Source: Parcubacteria group bacterium SW_4_49_11
GTDB taxonomy: Bacteria; Patescibacteriota; Minisyncoccia; SW-4-49-11
Reading direction: 5' to 3'
NCBI GenBank assembly: GCA_003021915.1
Contig: PXOY01000052.1
Coordinates: forward strand, 1 to 9,582
DNA length: 9,582 nt
Part shown: piece after piece, positions 1 to 5,356 of the stretch
How the letters are laid out: each line of letters starts with the position of its first letter
Position numbering within the stretch: position 1 is the stretch's first letter
The notes under the pieces: model-generated
What the model saw: the letters and a program-made list of their open reading frames with translations, nothing else
The model's database searches: none
Told to the model about the DNA's origin: nothing
Program-made: the position numbers and the translations under genes

Positions 1-130
1 CTCTCGCTCCGTTATTTTACCCATTGACGTAGACGCCGAAAACGCGAAAGCGGAACTCAAAGATGGCGTTTTACAGGTGTTCTTACCGAAGTCCGAAAAG
101 GTGAAGAGCAAGCGTATCCCGATTAAATAA
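1..130 (+). CDS. Small heat-shock protein Hsp20/alpha-crystallin, C-terminal end (5' truncated by window)
   Basis: The gene enters from the left edge; its reading frame starts at base 2 and stops with TAA at 128-130, leaving 42 codons. The visible residues match the last part of the alpha-crystallin domain: a stretch reading AELKDGVLQVFLPKSEKVK, with the conserved 'DGVL-x-V-x-LPK' strand pattern, followed by the C-terminal tail KRIPIK. That tail contains the I-x-I motif (IPI) which docks onto neighbouring subunits in Hsp20 oligomers. Proteins of this family are ATP-independent cytoplasmic chaperones that hold unfolding proteins. The N-terminal arm and most of the domain lie outside the window, so total length cannot be judged. 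No hairpin terminator is evident directly after the stop. Confidence 0.85.
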   Translation, partial: SRSVILPIDVDAENAKAELKDGVLQVFLPKSEKVKSKRIPIK

Positions 131-182
131 GCGTATCATAACTGGCATCTAGAATTTAGTATTTGGAATGGAAAATATATCT

Positions 183-217
183 GGCTTCAGGCTTCCGGCT
201 TCTGGATTCAGGCTTCT
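183..217. repeat. Heptanucleotide tandem repeat, (GGCTTCN) x5
   Basis: Five units start exactly 7 bases apart at 183, 190, 197, 204 and 211. Four read GGCTTC and the fourth reads GGATTC; the seventh base varies (A, C, T, A, T). The array lies in the non-coding gap between the Hsp20 stop and the rplJ promoter. Its role is unknown. Short heptamer arrays are known from other bacteria, notably cyanobacteria, but kinship with those is not claimed. Confidence 0.8.
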
Positions 218-235
218 TTCTTAATTTCGGGCACC

Positions 236-264
236 TTGACGGGAAAGGCAAATTTAGGTAGAGT
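236..264 (+). promoter_or_regulatory. Sigma70-like promoter of the rplJ-rplL operon
   Basis: TTGACG at 236-241 is one base from the -35 consensus. It is separated by exactly 17 bases from TAGAGT at 259-264, which matches four of six -10 positions. Transcription would start near 271, just upstream of the structured leader and about 128 bases before the L10 start codon. This is predicted from sequence only. Confidence 0.6.
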
Positions 265-270
265 GGAAGG

Positions 271-325
271 TAACAGCCCGAGACCATCGGCGGAGTAAAA
301 AACTCGTAAGTCCCGATGTAGGCCC
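271..325 (+). promoter_or_regulatory. Probable ribosomal protein L10 leader (autoregulatory mRNA structure)
   Basis: This structured stretch lies between the predicted promoter and rplJ. AGAC at 281-284 is followed by CATCGG (285-290), which pairs with CCGATG (313-318). Inside lies a second stem, GAGT (293-296) with ACTC (302-305), closed by an A-rich loop, and an asymmetric internal loop GTAAG (306-310). GCC (276-278) can pair with GGC (321-323) to close the base. The order AGAC, stem, asymmetric internal loop, returning stem resembles the L10 leader, to which the L10(L12) complex binds to repress its own operon. Its place directly upstream of rplJ supports the call. A covariance-model search was not possible, so the match is by eye. 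Confidence 0.6.
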
Positions 326-398
326 GAATGAATACAATTCGTGTGCTGTATGTGTCTGGGGCTGTGTATCCTCGGATATTTTTATAATCAACCAACCT

Positions 399-920
399 AT
401 GCCACTGACAAAGGCACAAAAGAAAGAAGCGGTCAGCGAGTTGGCTGACCTTGTGGGATCTCACCAAGGCGCGATTTTTGTACGGTTTGATGGCAGTAAC
501 GTAGAGACGGTACGCGCATTCCGACGAGCTATTCGCTCAGAAGACGGAGCGTACAAAGTATCCAAGAAAACCTTGCTTGCCAAAGCGTTTCGTTTGAACG
601 ATATGGAAGGCGAGCCCGTCCTTGAGTTGGAAGGCAATATCGGTGTGGTATTCGGGCCCGACCCGGTCACGGCGGCGAAAACCGTACATCAGTTTACGCG
701 TGGTGTCCGGACCATGGAGCTCGCCGGCGGTGTACTGAACGAGCGATTCCTTTCTACCGAAGAGGCGCAAGCGCTGGCCGAGTTACCCTCGCGAGAAGAG
801 CTTTACGCACAAGTTTTGGGTACGCTCACTGCTCCCGTAAGCGACTTCATGAGCGTTGCCAACGGCAATGCCCGCAGTTTCGTGCAGCTCTTGAGCGCCT
901 ATCGAGATCAACACGCGTAA
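399..920 (+). CDS. rplJ: 50S ribosomal protein L10 (uL10)
   Basis: The 173-residue product has the usual bacterial L10 length. L10 is the base of the ribosomal stalk: its N-terminal domain binds 23S rRNA, and its C-terminal helix carries the L7/L12 dimers that recruit translation GTPases. Visible family features are the N-terminal MPLTKAQKKEAVSEL helix, the central 'YKVSKKTLLAKAF' segment (equivalent to the usual V-x-KNTL region), the NIGVVFG strand and the C-terminal L12-binding helix. The ATG at 399 is chosen because it gives the standard N-terminus; no Shine-Dalgarno is evident before it. rplL follows 17 bases downstream, the classical order. The usual upstream partners rplK-rplA are absent here, and an Hsp20 gene occupies that place. 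Regulation is probably by L10 binding its own leader. Confidence 0.96.
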   Translation: MPLTKAQKKEAVSELADLVGSHQGAIFVRFDGSNVETVRAFRRAIRSEDGAYKVSKKTLLAKAFRLNDMEGEPVLELEGNIGVVFGPDPVTAAKTVHQFTRGVRTMELAGGVLNERFLSTEEAQALAELPSREELYAQVLGTLTAPVSDFMSVANGNARSFVQLLSAYRDQHA

Positions 921-937
921 TAAGATAAGTATACGTT

Positions 938-1366
938 ATGGCAGAAGAACAAGAGAACCAACAACAGGTAGAAGTTCCGGAGAAGTTCCAAGACATCGTG
1001 GAGCGCATCGAACAGATGAGCGTTCTCGAACTCTCCGAACTGGTCAAGGTTTTGGAAGACCGTCTCGGTGTTTCCGCTGCTGCGCCGGTTGCCGCCGCGC
1101 CTGCTGCCGCCGGAGGAGGCGGAGACGAAGCCGCAGGTGAAGAAGAAGCCGAGCAAACCTCGTTTGATGTAGTCATCAACGACGGCGGTTCTTCCAAGAT
1201 TCAGGTCGTCAAGACCGTCAAATCCGAAACCGGCCTCGGACTCAAAGAAGCGAAGGAGATTGTGGACAATCCGCCCGGTACCATCAAAGAGGGAATGGAC
1301 AAAGAATCCGCTCAAGAACTCGTGAACCAAATTCAAGAGTTAGGTGCCGACGTGGAGATGAAATAG
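938..1366 (+). CDS. rplL: 50S ribosomal protein L7/L12 (bL12)
   Basis: The 142-residue product is somewhat longer than the common 120-130. It begins with a polar Glu/Gln-rich extension (residues 1-13). The dimerisation helices (about 14-46) bind the L10 helix. A flexible Ala/Gly/Glu hinge follows (about 47-72), and then the globular C-terminal domain (about 73-142) that contacts EF-Tu, EF-G and other factors. The C-terminal domain shows the family signature KTVKSETGLGLKEAKEIV and ends ELGADVEMK, matching the usual E-x-x-GAxVE-x-K tail. The 17-base gap after rplJ has no strong Shine-Dalgarno, and cotranscription with rplJ is expected. The start ATG at 938 is the only one consistent with the complete N-terminal domain. 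The stop is TAG. Confidence 0.96.
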   Translation: MAEEQENQQQVEVPEKFQDIVERIEQMSVLELSELVKVLEDRLGVSAAAPVAAAPAAAGGGGDEAAGEEEAEQTSFDVVINDGGSSKIQVVKTVKSETGLGLKEAKEIVDNPPGTIKEGMDKESAQELVNQIQELGADVEMK

Positions 1367-1388
1367 AGGACACTCTTCTCGTTCCAGA

Positions 1389-1421
1389 AAAGCGGTGTAT
1401 CTTACAGAGGTGCACCGCTTT
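1389..1421 (+). terminator. Hairpin terminator after rplL
   Basis: AAAGCGGTG (1389-1397) pairs perfectly with CACCGCTTT (1413-1421) around a loop of about 15 bases. The stem starts 22 bases after the rplL stop. The T run after the stem is poor (TTTCGTATTT), so termination may be inefficient, but the position fits the end of the rplJ-rplL operon. Confidence 0.55.
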
Positions 1422-1456
1422 CGTATTTCCAGATTCTCGGAGATGTGTGGGTGTAA

Positions 1457-1486
1457 TTGACCTTGACGGGAAGTCTTTGCTATCTT
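1457..1486 (+). promoter_or_regulatory. Extended -10 promoter for the winged-helix gene
   Basis: TTGACC (1457-1462), an 18-base spacer and TATCTT (1481-1486) preceded by TG at 1478-1479 form an extended -10 promoter. Predicted initiation near 1493 leaves a leader of roughly 19 bases before ATG 1512. A TTG at 1485 overlaps the -10 element and so is an unlikely start codon. Confidence 0.55.
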
Positions 1487-1511
1487 GAAGAAAGTAACGC
1501 ACGCAATTGAT

Positions 1512-2108
1512 ATGCTTCAGAAAGGTCCGCTTACGTATCTTTTCGGTCACAACAAACTAAAGCTCTTAAAGTTCTTTTTTTATAACCCCGAGCGCTCCGT
1601 CTCGTTCCGTGAACTGGCGAGAAGAACGAAAATATCTCAAAAAAAGCTCGAAGAAGAACTGAAGGAGGCCAAAAAACACGAAGTGGTGTTGGAGACGCGG
1701 GATGAAGAAACGTTCTATTATGCGCTGAACCGTGACATTCCGGTGTTTGAGAGCCTCGAGAGTATTATCTTCGAGCTTGGAGAGCCCTTTTTCAACGAGA
1801 TGGCTCAGAAGGTAGAGCGGGTGGGCGACGTAAAGGCGGTTATCCTGCAGGGAGTCTTCGTTGAACGACCGGAGGACCGCATTGATATGTGTCTGATCGG
1901 AGATGATCTTGATAAAAAGAAATTGACCGCGTTTGTACGTACCGTCGAGGCGGAGATTGGTACGGAGCTCAAATACACCGTCATGGCCACCGACGAATTT
2001 ACCTATCGTCGTGAAATGTTTGATCGGTTCGTGTGGAATCTGATAGAGAATGGACAAAAGCGGGTGTTATTTGATAAAGTGGGAATACACGATGATAAGA
2101 AAGCGTAA
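1512..2108 (+). CDS. Winged-helix transcriptional regulator with nucleotidyltransferase-like C-terminal domain
   Basis: The 198-residue soluble protein has two parts. Residues about 10-70 form a predicted winged helix: a hydrophobic helix (LFGHNKLKLLKFFFYNPE), then the helix-turn-helix SFRELARRTKISQKKLEEEL, then a wing with ETRDEETFYYALN. Residues about 105-185 resemble the small MNT-type nucleotidyltransferase fold: strands around KAVILQGVFVE and DRIDMCLIGD, then a helix and a final FDRFVWNLIENGQKRVL. The catalytic G-S...D-x-D pattern is degenerate (G-V-F...I-D-M), so enzymatic activity is doubtful. Proteins of this two-part type are frequent in Patescibacteria and are usually annotated as uncharacterised HTH proteins. 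ATG 1512 is preferred over TTG 1485, which lies in the promoter. It sits alone between a terminator and a tRNA gene; its target is unknown. Confidence 0.75.
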   Translation: MLQKGPLTYLFGHNKLKLLKFFFYNPERSVSFRELARRTKISQKKLEEELKEAKKHEVVLETRDEETFYYALNRDIPVFESLESIIFELGEPFFNEMAQKVERVGDVKAVILQGVFVERPEDRIDMCLIGDDLDKKKLTAFVRTVEAEIGTELKYTVMATDEFTYRREMFDRFVWNLIENGQKRVLFDKVGIHDDKKA

Positions 2109-2154
2109 ATGCGCTTCCTCTTATCGTCATACCGTACCACGTATCATACCCAAT

Positions 2155-2228
2155 GCCGCGATAGCTCAGCTGGTAGAGCACGGGTTTGAAGCACCCGGAT
2201 CGCGTAGGTTCAAGTCCTACTCGCGGCA
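2155..2228 (+). tRNA. tRNA-Phe (anticodon GAA)
   Basis: All arms of a cloverleaf can be drawn. The acceptor GCCGCGA (2155-2161) pairs with TCGCGGC (2221-2227). The D stem is GCTC/GAGC (2164-2167, 2176-2179) with loop AGCTGGTA. The anticodon stem is CGGGT/ACCCG (2181-2185, 2193-2197) with loop TTGAAGC, placing GAA at 2188-2190. The variable region is six bases (2198-2203). The T stem is GTAGG/CCTAC (2204-2208, 2216-2220) with loop TTCAAGT. The discriminator is A2228, followed by CCT, so the CCA end is not encoded and must be added enzymatically. Position 37 is G rather than the A usual in bacterial tRNA-Phe. Confidence 0.92.
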
Positions 2229-2289
2229 CCTCGCCCTCCGTTTCGAAATGCGTTCCAGATGCCCAATGGTAGGCACTGGTCTCGCATGT

Positions 2290-2319
2290 CTGACTGCTGT
2301 TGTGTCAGGGTGATATACT
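2290..2319 (+). promoter_or_regulatory. Extended -10 promoter for the sugar-phosphate mutase gene
   Basis: TGATATACT at 2311-2319 combines the TG extension with a near-consensus -10 (TATACT). A weak -35 candidate, CTGACT (2290-2295), lies 18 bases upstream. Predicted initiation near 2326 gives a leader of about 18 bases to ATG 2344. The same nonamer recurs upstream of glgA and of the phosphorylase gene. Confidence 0.6.
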
Positions 2320-2343
2320 GAAAGAAAGTAATTGACGTTTCGT

Positions 2344-3318
2344 ATGCCTACCAACCCGGACATTTTTAAAGCCTATGATATTCGCGGTATTTATGGAGAA
2401 GATTTAACCGAAGAGACTGCCTATCGATTAGGGCGCGTCTTCGCTCAGTTTCTCGGGGAGCGGAAAACGGATGACCGACCGCTCACCTTGGTCATTGCGC
2501 GGGATATGCGCGAGTCCGGAGACCCCCTCCAACAGCACATGGAGCGCGGCTTCCAAGAAGAGGGGGTCAAAATTATCGACATTGGGGTTAGCTCTACGCC
2601 CATGCTGTATTACGCAGTACTTGAGTATCAAGCGGACGGAGGAGTAGTGATTACCGCTTCCCATAACCCCGCTGAGTATAACGGCTTTAAGTTAGTACGA
2701 GAAAAAGGGATTCCGATTTCCGGAGATAACGGCATGTACGAAATCCGTGATCGGGTCATGGAAGCTGACTTATCGGAAGGAGACGTCGGGGACGCTCCTG
2801 CACGCGAGCACAAAGAAGATACGCGCAAGCACTATATTCAACAGATTGTGGCCCGACAGAATCCCCAGCGTCCGGTAGAATCATTAAAGATTGTGGTGGA
2901 TACGGCGAACGGCATGGCCGCTCCGGATATTCAAGAATTTTTTGCTCATTTTGAGAATATCGAGTACATCCATCTGTATCCGGAGCTCGATGGTTCGTTC
3001 CCGAATCACGAAGCCAACCCGCTCAAAGAAGAGACGTTAACTGACCTGAAAGCAAAGGTACAAGAGGAGCAAGCCGACTTCGGAATCGCGACTGATGGTG
3101 ACTTTGATCGCATCGCGTTTGTCGATAACGAAGGAAACACGGTGCGGCCCGATATTACGGCGGCCTTGCTTTTACCAATTCTGCTTCTGCACCAGCCCCT
3201 TGCCGAAGGTGCGCTGCCCCATGATGAGCGCGCGGTCGTGGTCCTGCAAGGCGCCCGAGACGATCTCCGAGGCGGGTGGAGAACCGGTCATGACGCGTGT
3301 GGGCCATTCCTTCATTAA
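2344..3318 (+). pseudogene. Phosphomannomutase/phosphoglucomutase, N-terminal part (frame broken near 3187)
   Basis: This belongs to the alpha-D-phosphohexomutase family, which interconverts hexose-6-phosphate and hexose-1-phosphate through a phosphoserine. Visible in order are the N-terminal motif FKAYDIRGIYG (residues 8-18), the catalytic phosphoserine loop TASHNP (104-109), domain 2, and the metal-binding loop DGDFDR (251-256; usually DGDGDR). Family similarity continues to about residue 281 ([13 protein letters not shown]). From there to the stop at 3316-3318 the residues match nothing expected, because bases 3187-3273 are foreign-looking and the frame is shifted. ATG 2344 gives the family N-terminus; an in-frame TTG at 2332 is possible but adds only four atypical residues. 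The remainder of the enzyme continues in another frame to 3751. It may be a real pseudogene or an assembly error. Confidence 0.85.
3187..3273 (-). other. Embedded fragment of an S41 C-terminal-processing peptidase gene (antisense, about 29 codons)
   Basis: Read on the minus strand from 3273 to 3187, this stretch encodes an open segment beginning [10 protein letters not shown], passing through DHDRAL and ending RTFGKGLVQ. In CtpA/Prc proteases the same order occurs: SASASEI at the catalytic serine, a helix with ALQDHGRA, then TFGKG containing the catalytic lysine. Similarity ends abruptly at both sides; beyond the Q the frame hits a stop within a few codons, and upstream the sequence turns into mutase gene. 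By hand count, bases 3191-3270 are 69% G+C against 52% and 54% in the 80 bases to the left (3111-3190) and right (3281-3360). It is too short to be functional and replaces a piece of the mutase gene. Origin by recombination or by chimeric assembly cannot be told apart here. Confidence 0.8.
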
Positions 3319-3751
3319 AGCGAATATGCGCGAAATGCAGGCGTTGTTTGCCGGGGAGTTCTCCGGACATTTCTACTTTGATATGAAACGCCACGGCGCT
3401 CACGCCTACTTTGAGAATCCCATGCTCGTTATTATCAAGTTGATGGAGCTTCTGGCGAGTACGCCGCAGTCTTTGGCTGAGGAGGCGGCGCCGCTGTTCA
3501 AATACGCCCATTCGGGAGAGATCAACTTTGAAGTGAAACGAGACAAGCAAGAAGTCATTAACGAGGTCAAAGACTACTTTTCAGAGGCCACCATCAATGA
3601 AATGGACGGGGTGCGCATTGACCACGGCCGATTTTGGTTGCTGGTCAGGGCGTCTAATACGGAACCTGTGGTGCGTTTGATCGTAGAGGCGACAGACACG
3701 GAGACTATGAACCAAATCATTGAAGAAGTACGCCAAATCATTACCCGCTAG
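3274..3751 (+). pseudogene. Phosphomannomutase/phosphoglucomutase, C-terminal part (in the shifted frame)
   Basis: After the foreign stretch, mutase similarity resumes in a different frame with [17 protein letters not shown], the end of domain 3. The sugar-binding motif GEFSGH (3353-3370; the usual G-E-x-SGH) follows, then domain 4 with the phosphate-binding loop RASNTEPVVR (from 3647; the usual R-x-SNTEP). It ends at TAG 3749-3751. This frame is open back to an ATG at 3095, but residues before about 3270 are out-of-frame noise, so 3095 is not a credible start. From the proline codon at 3148 to the GG pair at 3275 there are 127 bases; related enzymes have about 39 codons (117 bases) there. 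The patch therefore replaced, rather than simply added to, the native sequence. The missing part would carry the conserved 'D-x-R-x-S' region. Confidence 0.85.
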
Positions 3752-3779
3752 TTCACGTGTTTGGCGAACCGGCCTTACG

Positions 3780-3809
3780 TTGTGTGCACATAGGCGAGTA
3801 TGATATACT
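3780..3809 (+). promoter_or_regulatory. Extended -10 promoter for glycogen synthase
   Basis: TGATATACT at 3801-3809 is identical to the element before the mutase gene; the -35 region is weak (TTGTGT, 3780-3785, 18-base spacer). Initiation at the usual distance would fall near 3816, only about six bases before ATG 3822, so the transcript would be nearly leaderless. Confidence 0.6.
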
Positions 3810-3821
3810 GAAGAAAGAGAT

Positions 3822-5336
3822 ATGGATTCTTCAGATAAACTCCCCAAGAGATATACGGTTAGTTTTGTCTCGTCAGAAGTAGTTCCATTTTCCAAGACCG
3901 GAGGATTGGGCGATGTAGCGGGACAGTTGCCGTTTGAGTTACGTCAGTCTATACAAAACGTCCATATTATCACGCCGCTTTATGGAACGATAGATACGAA
4001 GGCGTGGGATATACAGCTATTTAAGGAAAATTGTGAAGTAGATATCGCGGACGGGAAACGCGTTATCTACAATTTTTATTTTACAACCTACAACGGGTTG
4101 CGTGTGTATTTTATAGACGAGCCGAAGTATTTTTCCGAGATTGACCAGCTCTATCTTGATAATACGAAGTCGTCGCGTAACAACGCCCGGTTTTTGGTGT
4201 TTAATATCGGTGTACTGGTCCTTCTCGAGGAGCTAAATATACAACCGGATGTTATTCATTGTAATGATTGGCATACGGGAGTCTTGCCCAATCTCATCGA
4301 CCGTAAATACCATGGATTTGACTGGAAAACCACGTTTGAGGGGACGAAAGTTTTATTTACCATTCACAACCTTTATTTTCAGTCCGGTACCCACGAGCAT
4401 TCCATGACCGCCAATGATGACGGCCATTCTCGCCTTCCGCTTTTGACCGAAACAGACAAACTGAAAAACCTCAACTTCGCCAAGCGCGGGATTATTTATG
4501 CGGATGCGGTGAACGCCGTCTCTCCGCACTATGCGGAGGAAATCATGACGCCCAAGTTCGGCGAAGAATTACACACGATTCTTCAGAACAGACAGCATAA
4601 AGTATTTGGTATTCTCAACGGCATTGACAACAACGAATTCAATCCCGCGACTGACCCTGGCTTGCAGAAGTCGTACAAAGGAGATAATTCGGACTATAAA
4701 GAATCGAATAAGCGTTTTATTCAACAGCAGTTCGGCTTAAAAGAGAATCCGCGCATTCCGGTCATCGCGATGGTTACCCGTATTACGGAACAAAAAGGGA
4801 TTGATTTGATTCAGGAAATTTTGCCGTATCTGTTGGAACGGCGGGTGCAATTTATTATTTTGGGCGGTGGAGAACAGCATTACGAGGACTTCTTCAGAGG
4901 AATGGAGCGCAAGAAGTCCGAAAAAATGCACGCCCAGTTTAAGTTTGAGCCGAGTCAGGAGACTCAAATTCTCGCCGGATCAGACATGTTCTTGATGCCC
5001 TCGCGCTTTGAGCCGGCTGGTCTCGGACAACTCAAAAGCATTCGGTACGGATGTATTCCGGTTGTGCACGCAGTAGGTGGGCTGGTCGACTCGATTGTAA
5101 ACGTCTCGCCCCTTCGGCGCACCGGGAATGGCTTTGTTTTTTACTCGTATAATTCGTACGAGCTGTACGGCGCGATCATTCGCTCCTTGGAGTACTATAA
5201 AGACCGAGATTCGTGGTATGAATTGGTAGCGCGGGCTATGAATCAAACCTTTTCATGGGAAATTCCGTCCAAGCAGTATGTCCAACTGTACTGGAATATG
5301 ATTCAAGAAACGCTCGGGTCCGAGAATGAAGACTAG
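3822..5336 (+). CDS. glgA: Glycogen/starch synthase (GT5 family)
   Basis: The 504-residue cytoplasmic glycosyltransferase would transfer glucose from ADP-glucose (or UDP-glucose) to the non-reducing end of an alpha-1,4-glucan. The GT-B fold is clear. The N-terminal domain holds the nucleotide-sugar motif KTGGLGDV (residues 25-32), then DVIHCNDWHTG (143-153). The C-terminal domain has GILNGID (263-269), the TRITEQKGIDLI segment (319-330), and PSRFEPAGLGQL (393-404) with the conserved glutamate of the usual EPCGL motif, here EPAGL. Length is in the normal range of 470-530. ATG 3822 gives a short polar N-terminus before the first strand YTVSFVSSEV. Its stop (TAG) is 20 bases from the stop of the convergent GH57 gene, with no recognisable terminator between. 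It may work with the neighbouring mutase, GH57 and phosphorylase genes in glucan storage. Confidence 0.93.
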   Translation: MDSSDKLPKRYTVSFVSSEVVPFSKTGGLGDVAGQLPFELRQSIQNVHIITPLYGTIDTKAWDIQLFKENCEVDIADGKRVIYNFYFTTYNGLRVYFIDEPKYFSEIDQLYLDNTKSSRNNARFLVFNIGVLVLLEELNIQPDVIHCNDWHTGVLPNLIDRKYHGFDWKTTFEGTKVLFTIHNLYFQSGTHEHSMTANDDGHSRLPLLTETDKLKNLNFAKRGIIYADAVNAVSPHYAEEIMTPKFGEELHTILQNRQHKVFGILNGIDNNEFNPATDPGLQKSYKGDNSDYKESNKRFIQQQFGLKENPRIPVIAMVTRITEQKGIDLIQEILPYLLERRVQFIILGGGEQHYEDFFRGMERKKSEKMHAQFKFEPSQETQILAGSDMFLMPSRFEPAGLGQLKSIRYGCIPVVHAVGGLVDSIVNVSPLRRTGNGFVFYSYNSYELYGAIIRSLEYYKDRDSWYELVARAMNQTFSWEIPSKQYVQLYWNMIQETLGSENED

Positions 5337-5356
5337 CATGCAATGGGGAATGTCTG

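Noticed and set aside
383..388. TATAAT just before the rplJ ATG as a leaderless promoter
   Set aside because: No -35 or TG extension is present, and it would bypass the structured leader; probably an A/T-rich translation start region.
908..1336. A 142-codon minus-strand frame opposite rplL
   Set aside because: It mirrors the codon pattern of a certain gene (rplL), has no family resemblance and no promoter.
2332..2343. TTG 2332 as the mutase start
   Set aside because: Family members begin about where ATG 2344 does; the four extra residues are atypical. It is kept only as an alternative because of its equal spacing from the promoter motif.
3095..3273. An independent gene starting at ATG 3095 in the frame of the mutase C-terminal half
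   Set aside because: Residues before about 3270 in this frame resemble nothing and overlap the real N-terminal reading frame; only the part from 'EAGG' onward is mutase.
3187..3318. A programmed ribosomal frameshift in the mutase gene
   Set aside because: There is no slippery heptamer, and the native protein segment itself is replaced by unrelated sequence, which a frameshift signal would not explain.
5337..5356. A bidirectional terminator between the convergent glgA and GH57 genes
   Set aside because: Only 20 bases separate the stops and no usable hairpin with a T run is visible.
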